DNA from: Haloarcula rubra
Lineage (GTDB): Archaea > Halobacteriota > Halobacteria > Halobacteriales > Haloarculaceae
Assembly: GCF_019599465.1 (NCBI RefSeq)
Contig: NZ_RKLR01000001.1
Location: 1 to 64,000 of the forward strand
DNA: 64,000 bases
Reading direction: 5' to 3'
In this document: positions 32,396 to 41,357 of the stretch, in pieces
How the letters are laid out: each line of letters begins with the position of its first letter
How positions within the stretch are numbered: the first letter of the stretch is position 1
Program-made: the position numbers and the translations under genes
Notes under the pieces: generated by a model
What the model was told of the DNA's origin: nothing
Seen by the model: the letters and a program-made list of their open reading frames with translations, nothing else
The model's database searches: none

Positions 32396-33583
32396 TTAGC
32401 TTTCGATAGCCTCGACCGTCCGCGTCCGTGCACACTCCCGCGCACGCTCGAACAGGTCGTCGGGTTCGGCCTCACGGACCGCCGCCAGCGACGCGTTCGT
32501 CTCGGGCAGTTCGGGAGCGACCCGGTTACACCCGGTGTCGACCGTCGAGTCCTCGAACGTGCCGACGTCGCGGGCGAGGTTCGTTATCTCGGCCTTGTCC
32601 GCCGTCAGGTTCGGTCGGTGGACCGGGAGGTCGGTCGCGACGTCGGTGACGGCGACGTTCGCGCTGGTCTGACTCGACTTCTGGCCGATTGCCTCGCCGG
32701 TGACGACGCCGACGGCACCCTCCTCCTCGGCGACCGCTTCGGCCGTCGCGAGCATGAACCGGCGGAGCGCGAGCATCCGCAGGTCGGTCAGAGACGCGGC
32801 GAGGTCGGTGACCACGTCGCCAGCGTCCACGACGTGCATCGCCATCGGTCGCCCGGGCGCGTACTCGGCCAGCGTCTCGACGGTCGCTCTCGCCCGCGCC
32901 CGGTGGTCCGGCCCGCCGTAGTCCCCGAGGTCGACGTACACCGGAATCACGGGACAGCCTCGGCGCATCGCCTTCCACGCGGCGACCGGCGAGTCGATGC
33001 CGCCGCTGACGAGCGCCACGACGGGGCGCTGGGTGCCGAGCGGCATCCCGCCGGGACCGGATTGCTTCGTCAAGAATACGTAGGCCGTGTCCGGGCGGCA
33101 CTCGACGTACAGTCGGAAGTCGGGGTCGTCGAGGTCCACCTCGGGCGTCTCGCCGAGCGACTCGACGGCGTCCCAGACGGCGGCCCCACCTTCGGATTCG
33201 ATGTCGGTGCTGGCGAACGGATGGGCGTCGCTCGGGCCGGCGCGTCGGGCGTCGACGGCGAAGGTGCCCCCGTCGTAGCGGGCCTCGGTCGCCGCACGCA
33301 GGGCGTCGCAGATGGCGTCTAGCGTCGGGTCGACGGTGACCGCCGCCGACGCGGAGACGACGCCGAAGGTGTCCGTGACGGCGTCGGTGACGTCCGCTGG
33401 CCGGTCGGTGTGGACGAACAGGCGGTTGCGGCGACGCTCGACGTCGCCGGCGAGGCCACGGGCGTCGAACATCGCGGCGAGGTTCTCGGCGAGTCGGTCC
33501 TCCATCCGCCGGCGGACCTGTTCGCTCTTGACGCCGACCTCGCCGTGGCGGACGACGACGACGTCGGCGTCGGGCGGGTGCAT
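32396..33583 (-). CDS. thiI: ThiI-type tRNA 4-thiouridine / thiamine sulfurtransferase
   Basis: The 395-residue protein has an N-terminal ferredoxin-like and THUMP region (about 1-170), then the PP-loop VALVSGGIDSPVAAWKAM at about 185-202, followed by LRRFMLATAEAVAEEEGAVGVVTGEAIGQKSSQT. The family adenylates U8 of tRNA for 4-thiouridine formation and in some organisms passes sulphur to thiamine. The C-terminal rhodanese domain of E. coli ThiI is absent, as is usual in archaea. No signal for a sulphur donor gene lies next to it. Confidence 0.9.
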   Translation of the reverse strand: MHPPDADVVVVRHGEVGVKSEQVRRRMEDRLAENLAAMFDARGLAGDVERRRNRLFVHTDRPADVTDAVTDTFGVVSASAAVTVDPTLDAICDALRAATEARYDGGTFAVDARRAGPSDAHPFASTDIESEGGAAVWDAVESLGETPEVDLDDPDFRLYVECRPDTAYVFLTKQSGPGGMPLGTQRPVVALVSGGIDSPVAAWKAMRRGCPVIPVYVDLGDYGGPDHRARARATVETLAEYAPGRPMAMHVVDAGDVVTDLAASLTDLRMLALRRFMLATAEAVAEEEGAVGVVTGEAIGQKSSQTSANVAVTDVATDLPVHRPNLTADKAEITNLARDVGTFEDSTVDTGCNRVAPELPETNASLAAVREAEPDDLFERARECARTRTVEAIES

Positions 33584-33630
33584 ACCCGCCTTTGCCGAAT
33601 CGCAGATAAAGGGGTGTCGGCTTCGGGGAT

Positions 33631-34035
33631 TCAGTCGTCCGCCATCTGTTCTTCGAGGTGGTCGGCCACCTGCGCCATCTTGACCTTGAACTCGTCGAGG
33701 TCGGTCTCTTGAGCGTGGAGCATGGCACTGTACCGCGAGGTGAGACTCGCCAGCGAGGCGGCCTCGGCGAGTTCCTCGTCAGTCGCCCCGTGCATCGCCG
33801 CCGCCTTCCGGTGGAAGTGGATGCAGTACGGACACTTGATGTTGGCCGCGACGGCCAGTCCCATCAGTTCCCGGTACTTCGGTGGAATCTCGGACTCGCC
33901 GACGGTGTACTTGTGGAAGAAGTGCCACTCGCCGACCATGTCGTCCTCGGGAATCGTGTCCAGCGGTGGTGGGACCATCCCGAACGTCTCCGTAATCTCC
34001 TCCTCGACCTCTGTGGGTTGTTGCTGTGTCGCCAT
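33631..34035 (-). CDS. Carboxymuconolactone decarboxylase / AhpD-like protein
   Basis: The 134-residue protein has the AhpD-type motif CPYCIHFHRKAAAMHG near residue 65, i.e. C-x2-C-x3-H. That motif gives a redox pair with a catalytic histidine in AhpD. The preceding stretch EIPPKYRELMGLAVAANIK is the family signature. Peroxide defence or a decarboxylation reaction are both possible. The start at 34035 is chosen because the frame above it is unlike the family; a TATAACTA element lies about 80 bp upstream. Confidence 0.85.
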   Translation of the reverse strand: MATQQQPTEVEEEITETFGMVPPPLDTIPEDDMVGEWHFFHKYTVGESEIPPKYRELMGLAVAANIKCPYCIHFHRKAAAMHGATDEELAEAASLASLTSRYSAMLHAQETDLDEFKVKMAQVADHLEEQMADD

Positions 34036-34265
34036 GATTGGTGGGTCGCTCGCTGTTCGGTCGTGCAGTACCGCTGTTCGTGGTGTCTCGCGAGTAGCCG
34101 TTGGCCGCTCGACGGCATAGTTATACGTTGACATTTGACGGGCCGGCCCGCGTCCCGTCTTCTTACCCGGACATAGGCGACAGCAGACTGGCAGTTTCGT
34201 CGTCGACGGCCGCCGCCCGCTGGCGGTCGAAAACCTCGGAGAAACGGCCCGGTATGGTCAGCCGT

Positions 34266-35468
34266 TCAGAACGTCGAGACGTCGCCCTCGATGACCTGTC
34301 GGGTCACGTCGGTGACGCTCGCGAGTTCCGCGTCGACGGCATCGCGTACCTCGGCCTCGATGTCGCTCACGGCCACGCCCTCCTCGGTGACGAGCATGGC
34401 GTCGGCGACGTGGGGTTCGTCGATGGGCGAGCCGATTTGCGAGAGCAGTCGAAGCTGGAGCTGTCGGATACCGTCCACCTCTTCGACGACGGACTGGGCG
34501 ATCTCCGTCGAGAGGAGGTTGTAGATCTTCCCGATGTGGTTGACGGGGTTCTTCCCGGAGGTGGCCTCCATGCTCATCGGCCGGTTCGGCGTGATGAGGC
34601 CGTTGGCGCGGTTGCCGCGGCCGACGGAGCCGTCGTCGCCCTGTTCGGCGCTCGTGCCCGTGGTGGTGAGGTAGATTGACTCCTCGTCGTAGTCGTCGGC
34701 GGTGTTGACGTGGACGGTCACGTCGCGGTCAGTGTACTCCGTCGCCAGCGTCGTGACGTACTCGCGGACGTCCTCGACGGCCTGCTCGTAGGCCAGCAGG
34801 TCCTCAACGTGTTCGTCGACCATCGCGACGGCGACGGTGACGTCGATGTGGTCACCCTCGCGCTTGCCCATCACCTTCACGTCCTGTCCGACGACGGGGT
34901 TCTCGGCGGCGTACTCGCCGGTGAGTTTCCGCTCGGTGTTGTAGACGATCTGCTCCGTCTCGGAGAGCGGCGCGTGGCCGACCCCGTAGCTCGTGTCGTT
35001 GGCCATCGGGACGGTCCCCTCCTCGCCGAAGACGCTCTGGAGGTCGCCCGACCCCTCGCCGAGTTCCACGTCGACGATGATGTCGCCGCCGACGTCGAGG
35101 TACGGGAAGTTCTCCTCAAGGTATGCGCGGGCGGCCTTCAGGGCGATGCTCTCCGCGGGAATCCGCTGCCCCTCGTACTCCTTGGTCGCGCGGCCGACGA
35201 TGAGGAGGTAGATAGGTTCGAGGACTTCGCCGCCGCCGTAGGCGGGTGCCGCAGTACCGGCGACGAGTTGCGTCTCGTCGGTGTTGTAGTGGAGGACTTT
35301 GCCCACGCGGTCGAGGTACGTCTGAGCGAGCGCACGAGAGACGCTCTCGGCGACGCCGTCGCAGATGGAGTCCGGGTGGCCGATACCCTTGCGCTCGACG
35401 ATTTCGACGTTCTGGTCCTCGACTGCCAACCCGCTCTCGGGCTGGACGTGGATGTTCCGGTCGGTCAT
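34266..35468 (-). CDS. mat: S-adenosylmethionine synthetase, archaeal type
   Basis: The 400-residue protein is the archaeal MAT, which is diverged from bacterial MetK. It starts [41 protein letters not shown] and contains [35 protein letters not shown] and [35 protein letters not shown], all family marks. It makes SAM from methionine and ATP. A GTTATAGA element at about 35491-35498 lies 24-31 bp upstream of the ATG and fits a leaderless promoter. Confidence 0.95.
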   Translation of the reverse strand: MTDRNIHVQPESGLAVEDQNVEIVERKGIGHPDSICDGVAESVSRALAQTYLDRVGKVLHYNTDETQLVAGTAAPAYGGGEVLEPIYLLIVGRATKEYEGQRIPAESIALKAARAYLEENFPYLDVGGDIIVDVELGEGSGDLQSVFGEEGTVPMANDTSYGVGHAPLSETEQIVYNTERKLTGEYAAENPVVGQDVKVMGKREGDHIDVTVAVAMVDEHVEDLLAYEQAVEDVREYVTTLATEYTDRDVTVHVNTADDYDEESIYLTTTGTSAEQGDDGSVGRGNRANGLITPNRPMSMEATSGKNPVNHIGKIYNLLSTEIAQSVVEEVDGIRQLQLRLLSQIGSPIDEPHVADAMLVTEEGVAVSDIEAEVRDAVDAELASVTDVTRQVIEGDVSTF

Positions 35469-35534
35469 TGCCCGGACCTTTGCTGTGCCCGCTTCTATAA
35501 CTTACGGGAACCGCTCGCCGGAGAAAGATTACCT

Positions 35535-36074
35535 TCACGCATCTTCGAGGAGCAGGCCGAGGTACGACGTCCGGGTCTGGTCCTCGGGATTCAGTCCGAG
35601 TTCCCGCAGGATCGCGTACGCACCCTCGCGGGCCTCCTCGACGCCGCTCTCGTCGGTCTCGGTCTCTACCTCGACGAACTCGCCGACGTCCTCGACGTCG
35701 TCCAGCGTGACGGTGTAGCCGTCGTAGCGGTAGAACCGCCGGTCCTTGCGCACCGTCGCCGCCGGGTCGAACCCGAGGTTCGCGAAGATGGCGTCGGCCG
35801 TCTCGCCGTCGTCGACGCCCGTCTCGACTTCCTCGCGCGTCTTCGACTCTGCCTCGACGAGTGGTCCCTTGTAGGTGATGCGGGCCGTCGTCGCTCCGTC
35901 GCGCGTCTCGCGGCGGACCCGGAGCGCCTCGTCCGTCTCCGCGAAGTCGCGGTGCGGTGCGTCGTAGTAGGTGTCGACCTGGAGGACGTCCCCGGTCTGT
36001 TCGGCCCCCAGTTCGTCGAGTCGGTCGGCGACGACCGCGAGGTCGGCGGCCACCTTGACTTCGACTTCGTACAT
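35535..36074 (-). CDS. cyaB: CYTH-domain protein (class IV adenylate cyclase / thiamine triphosphatase type)
   Basis: The 179-residue protein opens with the EVEVK signature (MYEVEVKVAADL), then LQVDTYYDAPHRDF, ALRVRRE and ITYKGP, the charged strands of the CYTH tunnel. It ends with VGEFVEVETE and YLGLLLE. CYTH proteins bind triphosphates with metal ions; archaeal members may be cyclases or triphosphatases. Activity is not predictable. The start at 36074 puts the EVEVK motif at the start. It lies 66 bases upstream of mat on the same strand. Confidence 0.82.
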   Translation of the reverse strand: MYEVEVKVAADLAVVADRLDELGAEQTGDVLQVDTYYDAPHRDFAETDEALRVRRETRDGATTARITYKGPLVEAESKTREEVETGVDDGETADAIFANLGFDPAATVRKDRRFYRYDGYTVTLDDVEDVGEFVEVETETDESGVEEAREGAYAILRELGLNPEDQTRTSYLGLLLEDA

Positions 36075-36223
36075 GGCTGTGTCCTCTGTCGGGGCCGGCA
36101 AAAGCGATTGCATCCCGCCTCGGCGTCCTGCGGGTATCGATTGTCGTCGCTGCGACCGTCGCGGAGTAACGACCGCCTACCACGGACCGCGAGTTTTAGT
36201 GTCCCTGCCTCCGGGGTAGGTGT

Positions 36224-37258
36224 ATGGACGGTCGCTACGAACCTGTCGAGTCCCCCGACGAGACGACCGTCTTCCCGTATCACGACCTGACGCCGCCGAC
36301 GACGGCCGACGTGGCCCGGGCGCGCAAGGTCGTCCGCCAGCACCTCCCGACGACGCCGCTCGTCCGGAGCGAGACGCTGTCGGCCGACCTCGACGCGGAG
36401 GTCTACCTCAAGCGGGAAGACACGCTCCCGACCGGCGCGTTCAAAGTACGGGGTGGCGTGAACCTCGTCTCGTCGCTCTCCGCGGAGTTCCGCGAGGCGG
36501 GGCTCATCACCGCGAGTTCGGGGAACCACGGCCAGTCTATCGCGTGGGCCGGGCGGGAGTTCGACGTGCCCGTCACCATCGGCGTACCGGCGGAGGCCAA
36601 CGACGGGAAGGTGGCCGCGATGGAACGTCTCGGTGCCGAGGTCATCAGACACGGCCCGGACTACGACGCGGCCCGCGAACACATCGAGCGACTGGCCGTG
36701 GAACGCGGCGCCCGGTACGTCCACTCGGGCAACGAACCGAAACTGGTCGCCGGCGTGGGGACCGCGGGGCTGGAAGTCGTCAACGAACTACCCGACGTGG
36801 ACCGCGTGTTCTGCCCGGTCGGCGGCGGCACCTCCGCCGCAGGCTACTGTCTCACCGTCGGCGAACTGACCGACGCCGACGTCGTGGGCGTCCAGTCCGA
36901 GGCCGCCCCGGCCATGCACCGCGCGTGGACCGACGGGTCGCTCGAACCCCACGACCGGATGGAGACGACGGCGGAGGGCGTCGCGACGCGGGTCCCCTTC
37001 GCGCTCACGATGGGCGTCCTCGGAGACGGACTGGCCGACTTCCGCCTCGTCAGCGAGGACGCCATCCGTGACGGCGTGGCCCGACTGTTCGCGGACGAGC
37101 GCATCGTCATGGAGGGCGCGTGTGCGACGGCCGTGGCCGCCGCCGTCGAAGCCGGAGACGAAATCGCCGGCGAGACGGTCGTCGTCCCCGTCTCCGGCCG
37201 GAACATCGACCTCGCGAAACTCGACCGGATGCTCGCGGAGAGCGAGTACTCCGCGTGA
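36224..37258 (+). CDS. ilvA: Threonine/serine dehydratase (PLP enzyme)
   Basis: The 344-residue enzyme belongs to the fold-type II PLP family. The PLP lysine lies in LPTGAFKVRGGVNLV near residue 72, the SGNHGQSIAWA loop binds the substrate carboxylate, and CPVGGGTSAAGYCL binds the phosphate. It lacks the C-terminal ACT regulatory domains of classical IlvA, so it would not be allosterically inhibited by isoleucine in that way. Catabolic threonine or serine dehydration is possible. It stands alone before the FKBP gene. Confidence 0.82.
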   Translation: MDGRYEPVESPDETTVFPYHDLTPPTTADVARARKVVRQHLPTTPLVRSETLSADLDAEVYLKREDTLPTGAFKVRGGVNLVSSLSAEFREAGLITASSGNHGQSIAWAGREFDVPVTIGVPAEANDGKVAAMERLGAEVIRHGPDYDAAREHIERLAVERGARYVHSGNEPKLVAGVGTAGLEVVNELPDVDRVFCPVGGGTSAAGYCLTVGELTDADVVGVQSEAAPAMHRAWTDGSLEPHDRMETTAEGVATRVPFALTMGVLGDGLADFRLVSEDAIRDGVARLFADERIVMEGACATAVAAAVEAGDEIAGETVVVPVSGRNIDLAKLDRMLAESEYSA

Positions 37259-37309
37259 GCGCCGACGGGAAACGTTGTTCTTAAGAGTGCCACGACTGAC
37301 GAACACGGT

Positions 37310-38263
37310 ATGAGCAACGACTCCGAGGCCGAGGACGTAGAAGAAGAAGTCGAAGCAGAGACGGCCGACGAAGAGACCGAGAGCGGCCTGCAGGAGGGCG
37401 ACGTCGTCAAACTCGCCTACACCGCCCGCACCGTCGAGGAGGGCCAGCTCGTCGACACCACAGACGAAGAAATCGCCGCTGACGAGGGTATCGACACCGA
37501 ACAGCAGGAGTTCGGGCCCCGCGTCATCGTGCTCGGCGAGAACCACATCTTCCCCGACGTCGAGGAGGACATCTACGGGAAGGACGTCGGCGACGAGGGG
37601 AGCGTCACCATCGCCGCGGCCGACGCGTTCGGCGAGTACGACGAGAGCGAAGTCCGCACCGTCTCGAAGGACAAGATTCCGGAAGACGACCGCTACCCCG
37701 GCGCGCACGTCGACGTCGACGGCGAGCACGGCCACGTCGAGACCATCATCGGCGGCCGCGCCCGCGTGGACTTCAACCACCCGCTGGCCGGCGAGGACGT
37801 CGAGTACGACTACGAAATCGTCGCGGAGGTCACCGACCGCGAGGAGAAGGCACAGGGCATCATCGAGATGATGCTCGACATGAAGCTCGACCTCTGGTTC
37901 GAGACTGACACCGTCGAGGAAGAGCAGGTCGTCGAGTCCGACGACGAGGACGAGGAGGGTGAACCCGAGTACGAGACCGTCGAGGTCGAGAAGGACACGC
38001 TCTACATCGAGGCGACGCCGCAGCTGACCATGAACCAGCAGTGGATGATGGGCAAACAGCAGATAGCTCAGCAGCTCACCCAGCTTCTGGACGTCGACCG
38101 CATCATCGTCCAGGAAGAGCTCGGCGGCGGCATGGGTATGGGCATGGGCGGCATGATGGGCGGCATGGGCGGCGCCGGTGGCGCCGACATCGAGGAGGCC
38201 CTCGAAGACGCCGACGTCGACGCCGAGGAGATCGTCGACGAGATCGAAGGCGCAGAAGAGTAA
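37310..38263 (+). CDS. FKBP-type peptidyl-prolyl isomerase, SlyD-like
   Basis: The 317-residue protein has an acidic N-terminal arm (about 1-25), an FKBP core (about 26-90 and 150-180: VVKLAYTARTVEEGQLVDTT, FGPRVIVLGENHIFPDVEEDIYGKDVGDEG, FNHPLAGEDVEYDYEIVAEV) with an IF-domain insert, and a long C-terminal extension. The extension contains methionine- and glycine-rich repeats (residues about 270-290) and an acidic tail. This is the archaeal SlyD-like chaperone layout. A TTCTTAAG element at 37275-37282 lies about 28-35 bp before the ATG. Confidence 0.9.
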   Translation: MSNDSEAEDVEEEVEAETADEETESGLQEGDVVKLAYTARTVEEGQLVDTTDEEIAADEGIDTEQQEFGPRVIVLGENHIFPDVEEDIYGKDVGDEGSVTIAAADAFGEYDESEVRTVSKDKIPEDDRYPGAHVDVDGEHGHVETIIGGRARVDFNHPLAGEDVEYDYEIVAEVTDREEKAQGIIEMMLDMKLDLWFETDTVEEEQVVESDDEDEEGEPEYETVEVEKDTLYIEATPQLTMNQQWMMGKQQIAQQLTQLLDVDRIIVQEELGGGMGMGMGGMMGGMGGAGGADIEEALEDADVDAEEIVDEIEGAEE

Positions 38264-38306
38264 CTCGACCGCAGAACGTCTCCGTTTTCGACGCCGATAG
38301 CGTCGG

Positions 38307-38447
38307 CTAGCGAGGAATCGCCCTGTCGGTCATCCGACCACCACACTTCGGACAGCTGAGGCCTCGACTCGGGGCCGTCGTCCGGAAGGAACAGTTTTCG
38401 CACTGGAACTGCCGTTGCTCTTTGGCGAGCGGGTCTCGTCCACTCAT
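38307..38447 (-). CDS. 46-residue zinc-ribbon protein (rubrerythrin-like domain)
   Basis: The minus-strand frame from ATG 38447 to TAG 38309-38307 gives 46 residues with two CxxC pairs: FQCENCSFRTT near residue 16-19 and GLSCPKCGGRM near 32-35. It is a rubredoxin/zinc-ribbon layout of the kind annotated in haloarchaea as rubrerythrin-like. Codon use is normal. It could bind zinc or iron. It starts next to the RAD55-like gene region but in the same orientation, about 120 bases downstream of it. Confidence 0.75.
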   Translation of the reverse strand: MSGRDPLAKEQRQFQCENCSFRTTAPSRGLSCPKCGGRMTDRAIPR

Positions 38448-38568
38448 GTAGATTCAATAACACCTATGTCGTGTTAAGTGTTACCAATGCACTGCCGGCG
38501 TCGGCGAGAGCGGCGCTACGAGTGAGACTGTCGACCGGAGCGTCGGCGGCCAGAGGGTCCGACCGTCG

Positions 38569-39198
38569 TCAGGCGATGTCGCGGGAGGTGTCGATGCTGA
38601 CCTCCTCGACGAGGTCGAGTTTGATGACGTCGTTGGGCGCTCGGCCGCCCCGGAACTTCGGGATGGCGAGGCGGTTCTCCACCTCGTCGGTGTTCGTGGT
38701 CGTCTTGAGTTGGAACACCACGTCGGCGAAGTGCTCGGTCGTATCACGGAGCGGTGGGACGTCCCGGCCGTCCAGACAGTGCAGAATGGCCAGACTCCCG
38801 GTGTTGACGATGTGGTTCTGCAGGTCGTTCATGAACGCGCGGAAGCGGGAGTGTGGCTCCTGAGCCTCGAGGACGTCGAGCGGGTCGACGATGAGGTTCG
38901 ACGTCTCGGGGAGCGCCGAGACGAGTTTACCCGCGTTGTCCAGTGGCGCTTCGCCCGAGATGTGTCGGACCGTCGGGTCGCCGGTGTTGGCCGGCGTCTG
39001 TTCGATGCTCGCGACGACGGACTGTGCGGTCCGGTCGAGGGAGAGCCACAGCGTCCCGCGCGTGGCGGTGAGTTCGTAGAGGAACAGCTCCGCCTGGCTG
39101 GCCGGCTGGGCAGTGAGGGCGACGATGCTCCCGGCTGGAATCCCCCCGTCGAGCTTCCGGTCGAGAACGTCGATGCCCGTTCGAAGCCGGTTCACCAT
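38569..39198 (-). CDS. RAD55/KaiC-like protein with degenerate P-loop
   Basis: The 209-residue protein has the RecA/KaiC-like fold of RAD55-family proteins: VNRLRTGIDVLDRKLDGGIPAGSIVALTAQPASQAELFLYEL, then LWLSLDRTAQSV, NLIVDPLDVLE and FADVVFQLKTT near the C-terminus. The Walker A position reads AQPASQAEL instead of GxxGxGK(T/S), so the catalytic lysine is missing and ATP hydrolysis is doubtful. It follows the ParA-like gene by 29 bases on the same strand. The haloarchaeal family is widely annotated as RAD55-type and its role is unknown. Confidence 0.75.
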   Translation of the reverse strand: MVNRLRTGIDVLDRKLDGGIPAGSIVALTAQPASQAELFLYELTATRGTLWLSLDRTAQSVVASIEQTPANTGDPTVRHISGEAPLDNAGKLVSALPETSNLIVDPLDVLEAQEPHSRFRAFMNDLQNHIVNTGSLAILHCLDGRDVPPLRDTTEHFADVVFQLKTTTNTDEVENRLAIPKFRGGRAPNDVIKLDLVEEVSIDTSRDIA

Positions 39199-39227
39199 GC
39201 CATTTCGAGACAAGCATACCCACCCGA

Positions 39228-39857
39228 TTAAATATTCCGCTTGGACAGGATTTTCGCACACTTCAGGTACCGAGACGCCGATTCCTCGGTTTCGAGTGGA
39301 GGTTCCGGGAGTTCCGGGACGTGTACGACGCGCTGACAGTCGAACAGGGGGCTCGGGTCGGTGGTCCCGTCGCTTCGCGGGAGCACCACCACCGCCGGCG
39401 GGGCGTCGAGGTGCCGCGCCATCGCCGCCGTCTTCGCCGCGTCCCGGAGGCTCTGGCTGGTCGGCGTCGAGACGAGGACCGTCCGGTCGGCGGCGCGGAG
39501 AGGGGCCGCGGCGTCGGGGCCGGCACCGGCCGCGCAATCGAGCACGACGGGACGGTCACACCGCCGGAGGCGGGCGAACGCCGACGCGGCCGTCGACGGG
39601 GACGCGTCGCGGCACGGCAGTACGTCGACGCCAGCGACCCGCGGTGACCGCTGTGCAACGGCCGCAGGTCGGTCGCCGTCGGCGACGGCGGCGAGGGCGG
39701 CTCCCGGGTCCGTCCCCGTCCGATGGTGGACGTCGGGCATGTCGAGGTCGGCGTCGACGAGGAGCGGTCGTTCGCCGAGCGCCGCGAGTGCTCTGGCTAC
39801 GCCCAGCGCCGTCGTCGTCTTCCCACACCCACCTTTTCCGCCGGCGATAGCGAGCAT
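39228..39857 (-). CDS. ParA/MinD-like ATPase
   Basis: The 209-residue protein has the deviant Walker A motif [14 protein letters not shown] at about 6-19 and [13 protein letters not shown] for the Walker A' region. The remainder is shorter than MinD. The chain ends near an arginine/lysine-rich segment [10 protein letters not shown]. Such ATPases form nucleotide-dependent dimers and position other proteins or DNA. It is followed by the RAD55-like protein, and the two likely function together. The start at 39857 puts the P-loop at the N-terminus. Confidence 0.82.
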   Translation of the reverse strand: MLAIAGGKGGCGKTTTALGVARALAALGERPLLVDADLDMPDVHHRTGTDPGAALAAVADGDRPAAVAQRSPRVAGVDVLPCRDASPSTAASAFARLRRCDRPVVLDCAAGAGPDAAAPLRAADRTVLVSTPTSQSLRDAAKTAAMARHLDAPPAVVVLPRSDGTTDPSPLFDCQRVVHVPELPEPPLETEESASRYLKCAKILSKRNI

Positions 39858-39944
39858 AGCGGGTGTGGGCACGGCACCGGATTTGAACGTTCGCCCGGCC
39901 GTGTCGGGAGATTCAAGAGCGTCGGGGGCGCGGTACCGTGTAAG

Positions 39945-40862
39945 ATGCGGCACGACCACATCATCAGCGCGAAACAACTGTCGCGGGCCGACATCGAGGC
40001 GGTGCTCGACCACGCGGCCGCCATCGCCGAGGAACCGGGGGCGTACTCGGACCGGCACGCGGACACGCTGCTCGGGATGCTCTTCTTCGAACCGAGCACC
40101 CGGACCAAGATGAGTTTCACGACGGCGATGAAACGGCTGGGTGGCGACATCGTCGACATGGGTTCGGTGGAGTCGTCGAGCGTCAAGAAAGGCGAGTCGC
40201 TGGCCGACACGGTGCGCGTCGTCGAGGGGTACGCCGACGCACTGGTGTTGCGCCACCCGATGGAGGGGTCGGCGAAGATGGCCAGCGAGTTCGTCGACGT
40301 CCCACTCGTGAACGCCGGCGACGGCGCGGGTCAGCACCCGACACAGACCCTGCTCGACCTCTACACCATCCGGGAGAGCGCCGGGTTCGACGACCTGACT
40401 ATCGGCATCATGGGGGACCTGAAGTACGGTCGCACCGTCCACTCGCTGGCCCACGCGCTGACGAACGTCGACGCCCGCCAGCACTTCGTCAGCCCCGAGT
40501 CGCTGCAGTTGCCGCGGTCGGTCCGCTACGACCTGCATCAGGAGGGGGCCGAGGTCAGGGAACACACCGACCTCGACGAGATTCTGCCGGAACTCGACGT
40601 GCTCTACGTCACGCGCATCCAGCGCGAGCGGTTCCCCGACGAGGGCGAGTACCGCGAAGTCGCCGGCCAGTACCAGATAGACAGCGAGACGCTGGCGGCC
40701 GCGAAAGACGACCTGACCGTGATGCACCCACTCCCGCGAGTGGACGAAATCGCCCACGACGTCGACGACACCGACCACGCGAAGTACTTCCAGCAGGCCC
40801 ACAACGGGGTGCCGGTGCGGATGGCGTTGCTGGACCTGATGCTCGGAGGTGAGCCAGAATGA
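39945..40862 (+). CDS. pyrB: Aspartate carbamoyltransferase catalytic chain
   Basis: The 305-residue enzyme of pyrimidine synthesis has the carbamoyl-phosphate motif [12 protein letters not shown] near residue 46, [41 protein letters not shown] and the aspartate-binding TRIQRERF with HPLPRVDEI. It is followed by pyrI with a 4-base overlap, so it works as the regulated ATCase holoenzyme. The start at 39945 is the natural length. Confidence 0.95.
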   Translation: MRHDHIISAKQLSRADIEAVLDHAAAIAEEPGAYSDRHADTLLGMLFFEPSTRTKMSFTTAMKRLGGDIVDMGSVESSSVKKGESLADTVRVVEGYADALVLRHPMEGSAKMASEFVDVPLVNAGDGAGQHPTQTLLDLYTIRESAGFDDLTIGIMGDLKYGRTVHSLAHALTNVDARQHFVSPESLQLPRSVRYDLHQEGAEVREHTDLDEILPELDVLYVTRIQRERFPDEGEYREVAGQYQIDSETLAAAKDDLTVMHPLPRVDEIAHDVDDTDHAKYFQQAHNGVPVRMALLDLMLGGEPE

Positions 40863-41326
40863 GCGACGACGACCAACAACTCCGCGTCTCGAAGATTCGC
40901 AACGGCACCGTCATCGACCACATCACCGGCGGACAGGCCCTGAACGTCCTCGCCATCCTCGGCATCGACGGCACCAGCGGCGAGTCCGTCTCCGTCGCGA
41001 TGAACATGCCCTCGGACCGCCTCGGCAAGAAAGACATCGTGAAAGTCGAGGGCCGCGAACTCTCTCAGAACGAGGTCGACGTGCTCTCGCTCATCGCTCC
41101 CGCCGCGTCCATCAACATCGTCCGGGAGTACGACGTCGTTGAGAAACACCGCGTCGAGCGCCCGTCGATGGTCGAAGGCGTGCTCGAGTGTCCGAACCAC
41201 AACTGCATCACGACCGAAGACGAACCCGTCGAGTCGCGCTTCGCCGTGGTCGACGACGGCGTGCGCTGTGAGTACTGCGACACCATCATCCGCGACAACC
41301 TGCCCGCGCACATCCTCGCGGACTGA
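40859..41326 (+). CDS. pyrI: Aspartate carbamoyltransferase regulatory chain
   Basis: The 155-residue protein has the allosteric domain [29 protein letters not shown] and the C-terminal zinc domain with ECPNHNCIT and RCEYCDTII, giving four cysteines for zinc. It binds nucleotide effectors and the catalytic trimers. The start ATG overlaps the pyrB stop (ATGA), a sign of translational coupling. Normal length. Confidence 0.95.
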   Translation: MSDDDQQLRVSKIRNGTVIDHITGGQALNVLAILGIDGTSGESVSVAMNMPSDRLGKKDIVKVEGRELSQNEVDVLSLIAPAASINIVREYDVVEKHRVERPSMVEGVLECPNHNCITTEDEPVESRFAVVDDGVRCEYCDTIIRDNLPAHILAD

Positions 41327-41357
41327 CGCCTCGTATTCTCCGCTGGGACGGCGTCTG

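Noticed and set aside
38041-38310. Histidine/arginine-rich plus-strand frame inside the FKBP gene end
   Set aside because: It is an out-of-frame reading of the methionine/glycine-rich tail of the FKBP protein.
39228-40802. Minus-strand frame of 524 codons through pyrB and into the ParA-like gene
   Set aside because: Only the part below 39857 has domain motifs. The upper part is antisense to pyrB.
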